The notes: generated from the letters alone by a model not told the origin. Shown: positions 1 to 10,729, counted from the stretch's first letter. The stretch: DNA of 32,853 nucleotides from Phenylobacterium sp. SCN 69-14 (GCA_001724985.1 MEEW01000005.1:1-32853); one strand, 5' to 3'. Program-made: numbers and translations.

Positions 1-48
1 GCATTCCTGGCGGATCTTCTCGATCTCGTCCAGGCTCAGCGTTCTCAT
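1..48 (-). CDS. 5' tip of an unknown gene (partial)
   Basis: A minus-strand reading frame begins with ATG at 48-46 and runs off the left window edge. Only 16 residues are visible (MRTLSLDEIEKIRQEC). A G-rich stretch just upstream of the ATG (the ggggggg read on the minus strand at about 54-60) could serve as a ribosome binding site. The amphipathic, charged start looks like a cytosolic protein, but 16 residues are too few to name a family. The next gene on the same strand ends at 102, so the two may be co-transcribed. Confidence 0.5.
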   Translation of the reverse strand, partial: MRTLSLDEIEKIRQEC

Positions 49-101
49 GACGTCCCCCCCAATGGCTGGGCCGCAGCTTAGAGGGCGAGACGGGCCGGAC
101 G

Positions 102-785
102 CTAGTTCGGGTGAAGGGTCATCGGCGCTTCGGGATCGGTCGGGAGGGGCGCGGCCGGGGTCGGCTGGATCTGCGGCTCGGCCGGGGCGGCGGGTTCGGC
201 CAGGATCGGCGCGGGCGGCTCGAGGCGGGGCGGCGCGGGCGCGGCCACGGGAGGCGCTGCTGCGGGGCGCGGAGCAGGCGGGGCGGCCGCAAGGCGCGCG
301 GGCGCGGCTTTCGGCGGCTGCGGCGGTTCTACAGGCGCCGGCGCCGGCTCGGGCGTGGCGGTCAGGGCGGGCTGGGCCGGCTCGGCTGGGACCGGGGCTG
401 CGGCGGGCGGCGGCGGCGGAGCCTGGCGGCCGGTCAGGAGGAGGACGGCGGCGAGGCCCGCCGCGGCGGAGAGGGCCGCGCCGAGGGCGGCGAGCAGGGG
501 AAGGGAAGGCTTGCGCGCCGCCGCCACGGGAGCGGATGGCTCGACAGCCGGCTGCGGCGGCTGCGGCGGCGCGGGTGCGGGCGGTTCCGGCGTGGGGGCG
601 GCCGGCGCGGCCTGGGGTATCAGCGAGCCGCTGAGGATGCCGGGGCCCGGCGGCCGGGGAGGGGGCGGCGGCTGTCGCGGCGCCGGCGCCTTGGGCAGGG
701 GGCCGAGGCGGAAGGGCTGGGACGGGCCGGCGGCGCGCCCCCAGGGGCTGGAGCGGATGAAGGGATTGTCGTCCTGCTGGGTCAT
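102..785 (-). CDS. Pro/Ala-rich single-pass membrane protein, function unknown
   Basis: This encodes 227 residues. Residues 1-90 are rich in Pro, Ala and Gly and should be cytosolic. An Arg-Lys pair at 91-92 precedes one hydrophobic segment at about 94-118 (LPLLAALGAALSAAAGLAAV), and residues 120-227 are again Pro/Ala-rich and should be periplasmic. The positive flank on the N-terminal side supports an N-in topology. No enzymatic motif is visible. The layout (short basic tip, one membrane anchor, long Pro-rich periplasmic arm) is reminiscent of TonB-like or envelope-spanning scaffold proteins, but the C-terminal globular domain of TonB is absent, so no function is assigned. The start has a GGAGA about 11 bases upstream. 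The reverse strand holds comparable open frames because of the extreme G+C, but only this frame has a plausible protein architecture. Confidence 0.65.
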   Translation of the reverse strand: MTQQDDNPFIRSSPWGRAAGPSQPFRLGPLPKAPAPRQPPPPPRPPGPGILSGSLIPQAAPAAPTPEPPAPAPPQPPQPAVEPSAPVAAARKPSLPLLAALGAALSAAAGLAAVLLLTGRQAPPPPPAAAPVPAEPAQPALTATPEPAPAPVEPPQPPKAAPARLAAAPPAPRPAAAPPVAAPAPPRLEPPAPILAEPAAPAEPQIQPTPAAPLPTDPEAPMTLHPN

Positions 786-864
786 GGGGTGTGGCGTCTC
801 CCGCGCGGCTGGCGCGCGGGAGAAGACTATCGGCGACTGCGACCGTTCTGGGGCGGGGCGGCGA

Positions 865-1702
865 TCAGCGCGCGGCCGTGCGCATCGGACGCACCGCCTC
901 GCTCGCGCAGCCGGCGGGCTCCAGCATGGCGTGCTGGGCCAGGCAGTAGATGTCCTCGTAATGCGGGCCGGCGCTGGCCAGGCACTGGTAGAGGTTCAGC
1001 TTGGCCAGGCGGACGCACATGCCCGTCCGCGGTTCGCGCATGAGGCCGCTGGCGCGGGCCGGCTCGCCCAGGATGGTCAGGGCCGCGACCGCCAGGCCGC
1101 GGTCGATCACCGGCCCGCCGCGCCCCCCGCGGCGTCCGCCCTCGGCGAGGGCGGCCTGCAGGCGCGCGGGGTCCTCGCGCGCCGGGCGGTAGCCGGCGCC
1201 GGACACCTGCTTGACGCGGGTCAGGCGGGCGCGGGCGTCAGGGACCGAAGCCCTGGACCAGGCCTGCCTTTGCACGTCGTAGGAGGCCTGTTTGACGCGT
1301 TTGCCGCTGGCGGCGAGGGCCTCGCCCTGCCGCACCAGGGCGGCGCTGGCCCGCGCCGCGCCGGCCTCGGCGCCGGGCAGGCCGGCGGCCAGGTCGGGGC
1401 GGGCGGCGATGCGGGCGGCCAGGCCGCGGCCGTCGCGGCCCTGGGCGGCCTTGCGCACCCCGGCCACGAAGCGCGGCTCCTGCAGCGCGGCGAGAGCGGC
1501 ATAGGCGATCATGCCGCTTTCCATCTGCCTGGGCTCATAGGCGGGCGCGCGCATTGCGCATGAAGCTCTCGAACGCGCTGGCCTGCGCCTGCAGCCGCGG
1601 ATCGGCCGCCGCCGTCCCCGGCCTCGGCGCCGGGCCGCCGGTGGCGCAGGCGGCCAGGATGAGCAGCGACGCGCCCAGCGCGGCCTTCGATCGAATGTCC
1701 AT
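865..1702 (-). pseudogene. Exported lipoprotein broken by an apparent 1-nt frameshift
   Basis: Two adjacent minus-strand frames make one protein. The upstream frame starts at ATG 1702 behind a strong GGGAGGGG site and reads MDIRSKAALGASLLILAAC, a lipoprotein signal with lipobox LAAC, but it stops after 54 codons (FMRNARARL then TGA). The downstream frame carries on without a break at AYEPRQMESGMIAYAAL and runs to 865. Removing one base from the ggg at 1543-1545 (CCC on the coding strand) joins them as FMRNARAAYEPRQ, giving about 278 residues. The C-terminal part has four Cys (MCVRLAK, YQCLASAG, IYCLAQH, PAGCAS) suited to disulfides in the periplasm. I recall similar hypothetical lipoproteins in Caulobacter but know no function. 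It is either a true pseudogene or a base-calling error in a G run. Confidence 0.7.
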
Positions 1703-1800
1703 GTCGGACCCCTCCCGTACAAAGAGGCCCCCCTCGCAGGCGCGAGTTCAGGCGTTCATCATGAAGGAAGGGTTGCCGAGCTTGAGCGTAGAGGCGCTTT

Positions 1801-3132
1801 TCAGGAGGAAGACAGCAGGTCGCCGAAGCTCGGGGCCTCGGGCGGCTCCAGCCGGGTGAACAGCAGCTTGTCGATGCGCCGGTCGTCCATGTCGATGACC
1901 TCGACCCGCCAGCCGGAGATCTCGAACACGTCGCCCTCCTTGGGCAGTTCGCCGACCTCGTGCAGGACCAGGCCCGCGGCGGTCTGGAAGTCGCTGCTCT
2001 CGACGAAGTCGGCCTCCAGCGTCTTGGCCAGCTCGTCCACGTCGGCGCGGCCGTCGACCAGATAGCTGCCGTCCTCGCGGCGGAGGATGGCGCTGGGGGT
2101 GTCGGCGTCGTGCGCCTCGTCGAAGTCGCCGGCGATCATCTCCAGAAGGTCGGTCGGGGTGACCAGGCCCTCCAGGGCGCCGAATTCGTCGACCACCAGA
2201 GCCATGTGCAGCGGGGTCTGCTTCATCAGGCCGAAGGCGCGCAGCAGCGAGGTGGTCTCGACGATGAACAGCGGCGTGGCCATCAGTTCCTCGACGTTCA
2301 GCCGCCCGCCGCCGAGGAAGGCGTCCAGCACGTCCTTCTTGTGCACCACCCCGACGGGCTCCTCGGCGTCGGTTCCGCGCATGACGACGATGCGCGAATA
2401 GGGGCAGGCGCGGATGTCGGCCATCTGCTGGTCGATCGGGTCGGCCAGGGAAATCCAGTAGATGTCGGTGCGCGGGGTCATGGCCACGCGGACCTGGCGG
2501 TCGCCCAGGCGCAGCACCTCGCCGATCATCGCCTGTTCTTCCGGTTCGATCAGGCCGGCGCTGGTCCCCTCGGCCAGGACGGTCTCGACCTCTTCGTGGG
2601 TGATCTGCTCGCCCTTCTCGTCGCGGATGCCCAGGAGGCGCAGGACGCCGACGGTGGAGGCGGTCAGCAGGGTGACGAAGGGGCCCATCGCCTTGGCCAT
2701 CACCGACAGCGGGCGGGCGACGGCGGCGGCGATGGTCTCGGGGAAGACCAGGGCGAAGCGCTTGGGCACCAGCTCGCCGACGATCAGCGAGAGATAGGTG
2801 ATGACCACGACCACCACGGCGGTCGAGATCAGCTCCGAATAGTCGTGCAGGGCCGGGACGGTCTCCAGCATGCGGTCGAGCTCGCCGGCGATGGTCGCCT
2901 GGCCGTAGGCGCCCGAGAGGATGCCGATCAGGGTGATGCCGACCTGGACCGCGGCGAGGAACCGGGTGGGGTTTTCCGAGAGCCGCAGGGCGGCGGCCGC
3001 ACCCTTGTCGCCGCGTTCGGCCCTCGCCTGCAGTTTGGCGCGGCGGGAGGACACCACGGCCAGTTCGGACATGGCGAACAGGCCGTTGAGCACCAGCAGG
3101 AGGAGCACGACGGCCGAGGCAAGGAGGATCAT
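1801..3132 (-). CDS. CorC/HlyC-family membrane protein with CBS pair (hemolysin-like)
   Basis: This 443-residue protein has the order typical of the CNNM/CorC (older name hemolysin-like) family. An N-terminal DUF21/CNNM membrane domain spans about residues 1-200: the first helix is MILLASAVVLLLLVLNGLF, followed by FAMSELAVVSSRRAKL and later hydrophobic segments. A pair of CBS domains lies at about 205-325 and includes the stretch VAMTPRTDIYWI. A C-terminal CorC_HlyC domain lies at about 345-430 (EDGSYLVDGRADVDEL). Family members act in the inner membrane and are linked to magnesium or sodium export. The hemolysin name is historical and no toxin role is implied. Length is normal for the family (about 430-450). 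The start is poorly supported by a ribosome site, but the protein begins directly with the expected transmembrane helix. Confidence 0.9.
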   Translation of the reverse strand: MILLASAVVLLLLVLNGLFAMSELAVVSSRRAKLQARAERGDKGAAAALRLSENPTRFLAAVQVGITLIGILSGAYGQATIAGELDRMLETVPALHDYSELISTAVVVVVITYLSLIVGELVPKRFALVFPETIAAAVARPLSVMAKAMGPFVTLLTASTVGVLRLLGIRDEKGEQITHEEVETVLAEGTSAGLIEPEEQAMIGEVLRLGDRQVRVAMTPRTDIYWISLADPIDQQMADIRACPYSRIVVMRGTDAEEPVGVVHKKDVLDAFLGGGRLNVEELMATPLFIVETTSLLRAFGLMKQTPLHMALVVDEFGALEGLVTPTDLLEMIAGDFDEAHDADTPSAILRREDGSYLVDGRADVDELAKTLEADFVESSDFQTAAGLVLHEVGELPKEGDVFEISGWRVEVIDMDDRRIDKLLFTRLEPPEAPSFGDLLSSS

Positions 3133-3204
3133 CTAGGGTTGGTCCAGGCGAGGCCCTCATGGGACCCCGGATGCAACCTAGCGCAACCCTGGCCCGGCTC
3201 CACG

Positions 3205-3231
3205 AAAAAGGACCGCCCGGCTGGGCGGCCC
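3205..3231 (-). terminator. Rho-independent terminator after the thiolase gene
   Basis: Read on the minus strand, a 9-bp stem (GGGCCGCCC with GGGCGGTCC, including one G-U pair) closes an AGCC loop and is followed by TTTTT. It lies 28 bases beyond the thiolase stop codon and so ends the beta-oxidation operon. Confidence 0.85.
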
Positions 3232-3259
3232 TTCCCGAATTCGGAGGTCTCCCGTCCTC

Positions 3260-4462
3260 TTAGAAGATTTCGAAGAGGCCGGCCGCGCCCATGCCGCCGC
3301 CGACGCACATGGTGACGACGCCGTACTTGTAACCGCGGCGCTTGCCCTCGTGCAGGATGTGGCCGGTCGCGCGGGCGCCGGTCATGCCGTAGGGGTGGCC
3401 GATGGAGATGGCCCCGCCGGAGATGTTGTACTTGGCCGGGTCGATGCCGAGCTTGTCACGGCAGTAGAGGCACTGGGAGGCGAAGGCCTCGTTCAGTTCC
3501 CACATGTCGATGTCGTCGATCTTCAGGCCGTTGCGTTCCAGCAGCTTCGGAATGGCGAAGACCGGGCCGATGCCCATTTCCTCCGGGCCGCAGCCGGCCA
3601 CGGCCATGCCGCGATAGGCGCCCAGCGGCGTGAGGCCCAGGCGCGCGGCCTCCTTGGCTTCCATCAGCACCACGGCGGCGGCGCCGTCCGAGAGCTGGCT
3701 GGCGTTGCCGGCGGTGACGTACTTGCCTTCCTTGACGAACTGGCCGCCCTTGAAGACCGGGGCGAGCTTCTGAAGGTCGGCCAGGGTGGTCGAGGGGCGG
3801 TTGCCCTCGTCCTGGGTGAGGGTGACCTCCTTTTCGGAGAACTCGCCGGTTTCCTTGTTCTGCACCATCATGATCGAGGTCAGGGGCGCGATCTCGGCGT
3901 TGAACACGCCGGCGGCCTGGGCCGCGGCGGTGCGCTGCTGGGACTGCAGGGCGTAGTCGTCCTGGGCCTCGCGGCTGACACCGTAGCGCTCGGCCACGAT
4001 CTCGGCGGTCTCGATCATCGAGACGTGGATTTCCGGCACATGCTGGTCGAGCCACTTATCGGAGGTGCGGAAGCGGTTCATCTTGTCGTTCTGGACGAGG
4101 CTGATGCTTTCGAGGCCGCCGCCGACCGCCACCTGGGCGCCGTCGTTGATGATGTACTTGGCCGCCGTGGCGATGCCCATCAGGCCCGAGGAGCACTGGC
4201 GGTCGAGGGTCATGCCGGCGACGGTGTTCGGCAGTCCGGCGCGCAGGGCCGCGCGGCGGGCGACATTGGCGCCGGACGAACCCTGCTGCAGGGCCGCGCC
4301 CATCACCACGTCGTCGATGGTGGCCGGATCGATACCGGCGCGCTCGACCGCGGCCTTGATGGCGTGGCCGCCCAGCTCGGCGGCCGAGGTGTTGTTGAAC
4401 GCGCCGCGATAGGCCTTGCCGATCGGCGTGCGGGCGGTGGAGACGATGACGGCTTCACGCAT
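3260..4462 (-). CDS. fadA: Acetyl-CoA C-acyltransferase (3-ketoacyl-CoA thiolase)
   Basis: This 400-residue enzyme is a normal-length degradative thiolase. It cleaves 3-ketoacyl-CoA with CoA to acetyl-CoA and a shortened acyl-CoA, the last step of beta-oxidation in the cytosol. The acyl-accepting Cys90 sits in LDRQCSSG, His356 in [10 protein letters not shown] and the second active-site Cys386 in [10 protein letters not shown]. The N-terminus [15 protein letters not shown] is characteristic, which fixes the start at 4462 rather than at upstream in-frame codons, and AGGA lies about 9 bases before it. It follows the multifunctional enzyme gene after 77 bases on the same strand, the classic alpha/beta pairing of a fatty-acid oxidation complex. 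A biosynthetic acetoacetyl-CoA thiolase is the alternative, but the neighbour argues for degradation. The symbol denotes functional class; fadI is equally possible. Confidence 0.9.
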   Translation of the reverse strand: MREAVIVSTARTPIGKAYRGAFNNTSAAELGGHAIKAAVERAGIDPATIDDVVMGAALQQGSSGANVARRAALRAGLPNTVAGMTLDRQCSSGLMGIATAAKYIINDGAQVAVGGGLESISLVQNDKMNRFRTSDKWLDQHVPEIHVSMIETAEIVAERYGVSREAQDDYALQSQQRTAAAQAAGVFNAEIAPLTSIMMVQNKETGEFSEKEVTLTQDEGNRPSTTLADLQKLAPVFKGGQFVKEGKYVTAGNASQLSDGAAAVVLMEAKEAARLGLTPLGAYRGMAVAGCGPEEMGIGPVFAIPKLLERNGLKIDDIDMWELNEAFASQCLYCRDKLGIDPAKYNISGGAISIGHPYGMTGARATGHILHEGKRRGYKYGVVTMCVGGGMGAAGLFEIF

Positions 4463-4493
4463 GGAGAGCTTCCTAGGAGTTGGGAGGTTTCGC

Positions 4494-4521
4494 CGGTCCC
4501 CGGCGCGGGCGCCGGGGACCG
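4494..4521 (-). promoter_or_regulatory. Intercistronic 12-bp hairpin without T-tract
   Basis: A perfect inverted repeat (arms CGGTCCCCGGCG and CGCCGGGGACCG, 4-base loop) lies between the two beta-oxidation genes, 18 bases after the upstream stop and about 31 bases before the thiolase ATG. No run of T follows on the minus strand, so it is unlikely to terminate. It more probably stabilises or processes the mRNA. Confidence 0.6.
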
Positions 4522-4539
4522 TCTTGGTGGGCGGCCGCC

Positions 4540-6621
<2,082 letters not shown>

Positions 6622-6678
6622 GGGGCGCATCCTCGACTGTTGGGGGAGACGGCTCGTGAGCTTGGCCGTCCTTGGATT

Positions 6679-6692
6679 CAAACGGCTGTTTA
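6679..6692. promoter_or_regulatory. PsrA-like operator CAAAC-N4-GTTTA
   Basis: The dyad CAAAC-GGCT-GTTTA fits the published Pseudomonas PsrA box, (G/C)AAAC-N2-4-GTTT(G/C), except for the last base. It lies 58 bases upstream of the multifunctional beta-oxidation gene, within the intergenic region shared with the SDR gene. PsrA is a fatty-acid-responsive TetR repressor of fadBA. Assigning this site to a PsrA-type regulator is inference from motif and position; no such regulator gene is identified here. Confidence 0.4.
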
Positions 6693-6794
6693 CAGGCCCG
6701 GCCGAACGTGCGCGAGTCAAAAATCCGTTGGGTTTTCGAGCGCCGGGCGCGAGCTCATAACCGCTACCAGACATCACCTAGGGGGAAGCAAGGC

Positions 6795-7574
6795 ATGGCT
6801 CAGGGACTGTTCTCGCTGGAGGGGCGCGTGGCCCTGGTCACCGGCGGCTCGCGCGGCATCGGCAAGATGATCGCCAAGGGCTTCCTGGATGCGGGGGCCG
6901 CGCGCGTCTACATCTCCTCGCGCAAGCCGGCGGCGTGCGACGAGACGGCGGCCGAGCTGGGGGAGCGCTGCATCTCCATGCCGCAGGACGTCTCCACGGT
7001 GGAGGGCTGCCAGGCGCTGGCGAAGCGCCTGGCCGACGCCGAGCCGAAGCTGGACATCCTGGTCAACAACGCCGGCGCGGCCTGGGGCGCGCCGTTCGAC
7101 GAATTCCCCGAGAGCGGCTGGGACAAGGTGCTGAACCTGAACCTCAAGTCGCCGTTCTTCCTCACCCAGGCGCTGCACGGCGCGCTGAAGGCCGCCGCCA
7201 GCCGCGAGCAGCCGGCCAAGGTCATCAACATCTGCTCGATCGACGGCATCCGGCTCAATCCGCAGGAGACCTATTCCTATCACGCCTCGAAGGCCGGGCT
7301 GATCTATCTGACCCGCCGGGTCGCCGCCGAGCTGATCAAGGACGCCATCAACGTCACCGGCATCGCGCCGGGCGCCTTCGCCTCGGAGATGAACCGCGTG
7401 GCCCGCGACCAGGGCGAGGCGATCGCCAGGCATATCCCCTCGCGCCGCATCGGCCGCGACGAGGACATGGCCGCCGCGGCGATCTACCTGGCCAGCCGGG
7501 CCGGGGACTATGTGGTGGGCGAGACCATCGCGGTCGACGGCGGCGTGGCGCTGGCCAGCATCGGCGGGCTCTAA
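6795..7574 (+). CDS. SDR-family oxidoreductase, RhlG-like
   Basis: This is a 259-residue classical short-chain dehydrogenase/reductase. The Rossmann cofactor motif TGGSRGIG is at 16-23, NNAG at 91-94, and the catalytic Ser148, Tyr162 and Lys166 lie in ICSIDGIRLNPQETYSYHASK. The sequence SIDGIR...ETYSYHASK resembles the RhlG group of NADP-dependent beta-ketoacyl reductases, although the substrate cannot be read from sequence. The start at 6795 follows AGGGGG/AAGG upstream and gives the expected N-terminus FSLEGRVALVTGG. It is divergent from the beta-oxidation operon and shares its promoter region, which suggests a role in acyl-chain metabolism. It is followed by the YdbH cluster 72 bases later. 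Confidence 0.85.
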   Translation: MAQGLFSLEGRVALVTGGSRGIGKMIAKGFLDAGAARVYISSRKPAACDETAAELGERCISMPQDVSTVEGCQALAKRLADAEPKLDILVNNAGAAWGAPFDEFPESGWDKVLNLNLKSPFFLTQALHGALKAAASREQPAKVINICSIDGIRLNPQETYSYHASKAGLIYLTRRVAAELIKDAINVTGIAPGAFASEMNRVARDQGEAIARHIPSRRIGRDEDMAAAAIYLASRAGDYVVGETIAVDGGVALASIGGL

Positions 7575-7619
7575 ACTTCACATCGGACGGCCACGCTTTC
7601 GGCGGTTTTGCGTTATGAC

Positions 7620-7634
7620 CTGCTCTAAGAGCAG
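7620..7634 (+). promoter_or_regulatory. Small hairpin in front of the ydbH TTG start
   Basis: The inverted repeat CTGCTC-TAA-GAGCAG lies 12 bases before the TTG start and overlaps part of the only candidate ribosome site (GCAGCAGG). With the weak start codon it may keep translation low. The effect is inference. Confidence 0.3.
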
Positions 7635-7646
7635 CAGGCGCCGCGT

Positions 7647-10600
7647 TTGACCGAGTCCGACCCTAAACCGCCGAACCGCGCCGCCCGCCGTCGCTGGCGG
7701 CGCGCCCATGCCGCCGTGGCCGTGGTGATCGTCGTCACGCTGGCGGCCGGGGCTGGCGTCTACGTGACGCGGCGGGCCATCGCGCGCGAGTTGCTGGTCG
7801 GATGGCTGGACGCCCGTGGCGTGCCGGCCGACGTCGAATTCCGCGACTTCGACTATGGTGGCTTCACCGCCCGGGTGCGGGCCGGGCCGGCGGACGACCC
7901 CGACGCCAGCGTCGAGCGGGTGGAGGTGCGCTACGGCCTCACCGGGCCGTGGGCGGGACGGCCGCTGGGCGTCGAGGTCGCCTCGGTCAAGCTCTACCGG
8001 CCGGTGCTGAAGGGCGCCTTCAAGGGCGGGACGTTCAGCCTGGGCTCGCTGGACCGGGTGATCGAAGAGTTCACGCGCAAGCCGCCGCAGCCCGACGCGC
8101 GCCAGCCGCGGATCGAAATCCATCGCGGCGTGCTGTCCCTGGCCACCGACTACGGGGCGCTTAGGGCCTATGCGGACGGCCGCATGGAGGACGGCAAGCT
8201 GATGGCGCTCGACGCCCGGCTGGACCCCGCGCGGCTGAAGGGGGCGGGGCTCGATGCGGACCTCGGCCAGACGACGCTGCGGCTGGCGACGACCGGGCCG
8301 CGGGTCGACCTGGTGCTGGTCGCCCCGGTCCATGCGGCGAGCTTCCAGGGCGGCTCGGCCAAGGCGGCGCGGCTGACCCTCTCGCTGCAAGGCCCCTATC
8401 CGGACATGCGCCGCCAGCGCGGCGACGGGCGATTGTTCGTCCGCGCCGAGCTTTCGGGCGAGGAGGCGAAGCTGGGCGCCGACCGCCTGCAGGGCGTGCG
8501 GCTGACCGGCGACTTCACCGGCGCGGTGAGCGGCTGGGCGCGGACCCTGGCCCTGCAGGGCGACGGGGCGCTCAAGGCCTCGGTCGCCGGCGGACGGGTG
8601 GCCGGGACGCAGGTGGCGCGGCTGCGGGGCGACGCCTCGCTGGGCGACATCCGCTGGACCCGGTCGGCCGGCGACGTGGTTTCGGCCGAGGTCAGCTCGC
8701 GCTTCGCCGCCGACCGCGTCGTGAACGGCGACCTGATGCTGAACGCCCCCAGCGGCGACCTGGACGGCCTGATCGCCTTCGATCCAGAGCGGCTGGACGT
8801 CGCCCTGCGCGGGGCGATCCAGTCGCGCGGCGCCTGGTCGGGGCTGGGGCCGGCGCGGGCGGACGACCTCGCCGAGACCGCGGCCCTGAAGCGCGCCCTG
8901 GCGGGGTTCCAGCTCACCGCCAATTCGGTGGCGGTGAACGCCACGCGCGACGCCCTGTCGGTCAGCCTGGGGACGCCGGTGCGGCTGCGCACCGACAGCG
9001 GCGGCGAGGCGCTGCTCTACCGGTCCGGGGCGCCGGTCTACGCCAATGGCCGCGGGGCGTTCGGCCTGATGGTCAAGGGCGGCGGCCTGCCGCAGGTCGA
9101 TCTGGACGTGGCGCGCTACAGCTTCGGCGCCGGCGGCCTGGCGGCGGACCTGGCGCTCAAGGCCAAGGGCGGCTTCGCGCCGGTCTCGGGCGCGAGCCTC
9201 GATGCGGCCGGCGCGCTGCGCGTGGCGGGTGGGACGACCAGCTTCACCGCCAGCCGCTGCGTCACGGTCGAGGCGGAGCATGTGGAGCTGGGCGACAACG
9301 ACCTTGCACGGGCCGGCGGCCAGATATGTCCCGCCGGCGCGCCGCTGCTGACGCTGGCGGGCGGGCGCTGGCATGTCCGGGGGCTTGGGAAGGACCTCTC
9401 CGCCGAGCTGCCCTCGACCGAACTGCGGATCGCGGACGGCGCGGGGAGCGTCGACCTTTCCGGCGCCGGGCCGCGCATCGACGGGCGGGTGACGCTGGCG
9501 GGGGCGAAGGTCGCCGACACCGCGGCCGAGACGCGGTTCCGGCCGGTGCTGGCCTCCGGCGCGGTCCAGGCTAAGGGCGGCGCCTGGAGCGGCGGCTTTG
9601 CGCTCAGCGACCTCGCCCGCCGGCGGCTGGCCGAGGGGACCCTGGCCCAGGGCCGCGACGGGCGCAGCGGGGTGAGGTTCGACACCGGCATGCTGACCTT
9701 CGCGCCCGGCGGGCTGCAGCCGGCGGGGCTGTCGCCGATGGCCGCGGTGCTGGCCTCGCCCGCCGAGGGCCGGGCGCGGTTCGTCGGCCAGATGGACTGG
9801 GGCGAGGGCGCGCCGACCAGCCGCGGGACCCTGCTGGTCGAGCGGCTGGATTTCGTCAGCCCGATGGGGCCGGTGACGGGCCTTTCCGGCCAGGCCCAGT
9901 TCGCCAGTCTTTTGCCGCTGGAGGCCGCCCCGGGGCAGTTCCTCAAGGCCGAGAAGATCGAGAGCCTCGTGCCGCTCACCGACGTCCAGGTGAGCTTCGG
10001 GCTGGAGCGCGACGCCGTCGTGATCGAAGGCGCGCAACTGGCCATGGGCGAGGGCAAGCTGGTCTTCGACCCCTTCATATTGCCGTTCAAGCCGGGCGAG
10101 CCGTGGACGGGGGCGATCAATATCGAGGCGGTGCAGGTCAAGGACCTGGTCGAAGCCTCGCCGTTCGGCGACCGGGTGGACCTGGAGGCGCGGCTGACCG
10201 GGCGGGCGCCGTTCGAGGTGACGCCCCAGGGCGTGCGGGTGTCGGGCGGGGTGCTGCGGGCCATCGAGCCCGGGCGGCTGTCGATCCTGCGCGAGGCCTT
10301 CACCACGGTCGGCGCCGAGGGCGGCGGGGTCAGCGTTCCGGTCCCGGTCCCCGAGGAGGCCGCGCCCGAAGCCACCAATGCGATCACCGAATTCGCCTAT
10401 CAGGCGATGGAGCACCTGGCGTTCGACACCCTGGACGCCCAGGTCGACAGCCAGGACAATGGCCGCCTGGGCGTGCTGATGCACCTGAAGGGCGAACACA
10501 CGCCGCCGAAGAAGCAGGAAATCCGGCTGACGATCATGGAACTGATCCGCCAGAGCTTCATGAACCGGAGCCTGCCGCTGCCCTCGGGGACCAAGGTCGA

Positions 10601-10694
10601 CCTGACCCTCGACACGTCCATCAACCTGGACCAGATCCTGAAGGACTTCGCCGAATACCAGGCGCTCCGCGGTTCACAAGCCGTTCAGCCGTGA
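7647..10694 (+). CDS. ydbH: YdbH-family intermembrane lipid-transport protein
   Basis: This encodes 1015 residues. A short basic cytosolic tip (residues 1-20, rich in Arg) is followed by one membrane anchor at about 21-43 (AHAAVAVVIVVTLAAGAGVY). A long, repetitive beta-rich periplasmic region of AsmA/TamB style follows, ending in the conserved YdbH-type C-terminus (HLAFDTLDAQVDSQDNGRLGVLMHLKG and SLPLPSGTKVDLTLD). In E. coli, YdbH spans the periplasm and joins the lipoprotein YnbE to move phospholipid to the outer membrane, partly redundantly with TamB and YhdP. E. coli YdbH is shorter (about 880 residues). The assignment is strengthened by the next two genes, YnbE-like and YdbL-like, in the same order as in E. 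coli. The frame opens with TTG at 7647 because no suitable ATG precedes the anchor; the ribosome site (GCAGG) is weak. Confidence 0.85.
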   Translation: MTESDPKPPNRAARRRWRRAHAAVAVVIVVTLAAGAGVYVTRRAIARELLVGWLDARGVPADVEFRDFDYGGFTARVRAGPADDPDASVERVEVRYGLTGPWAGRPLGVEVASVKLYRPVLKGAFKGGTFSLGSLDRVIEEFTRKPPQPDARQPRIEIHRGVLSLATDYGALRAYADGRMEDGKLMALDARLDPARLKGAGLDADLGQTTLRLATTGPRVDLVLVAPVHAASFQGGSAKAARLTLSLQGPYPDMRRQRGDGRLFVRAELSGEEAKLGADRLQGVRLTGDFTGAVSGWARTLALQGDGALKASVAGGRVAGTQVARLRGDASLGDIRWTRSAGDVVSAEVSSRFAADRVVNGDLMLNAPSGDLDGLIAFDPERLDVALRGAIQSRGAWSGLGPARADDLAETAALKRALAGFQLTANSVAVNATRDALSVSLGTPVRLRTDSGGEALLYRSGAPVYANGRGAFGLMVKGGGLPQVDLDVARYSFGAGGLAADLALKAKGGFAPVSGASLDAAGALRVAGGTTSFTASRCVTVEAEHVELGDNDLARAGGQICPAGAPLLTLAGGRWHVRGLGKDLSAELPSTELRIADGAGSVDLSGAGPRIDGRVTLAGAKVADTAAETRFRPVLASGAVQAKGGAWSGGFALSDLARRRLAEGTLAQGRDGRSGVRFDTGMLTFAPGGLQPAGLSPMAAVLASPAEGRARFVGQMDWGEGAPTSRGTLLVERLDFVSPMGPVTGLSGQAQFASLLPLEAAPGQFLKAEKIESLVPLTDVQVSFGLERDAVVIEGAQLAMGEGKLVFDPFILPFKPGEPWTGAINIEAVQVKDLVEASPFGDRVDLEARLTGRAPFEVTPQGVRVSGGVLRAIEPGRLSILREAFTTVGAEGGGVSVPVPVPEEAAPEATNAITEFAYQAMEHLAFDTLDAQVDSQDNGRLGVLMHLKGEHTPPKKQEIRLTIMELIRQSFMNRSLPLPSGTKVDLTLDTSINLDQILKDFAEYQALRGSQAVQP

Positions 10695-10729
10695 GCGCCT
10701 AACTTGACCATGAGACTGGAGACGACGTC

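Noticed and set aside
1748-3160. A 470-codon frame overlapping the CorC/HlyC gene on the same strand
   Set aside because: Arg/Pro-rich out-of-frame translation; the 1801-3132 frame has all expected domains.
7578-10499. A 973-codon open frame on the minus strand opposite ydbH
   Set aside because: It mirrors the third-base G+C bias of the real gene, reads as low-complexity Arg/Gln/Pro/Ala/His-rich sequence and has no ribosome site or recognisable motif.
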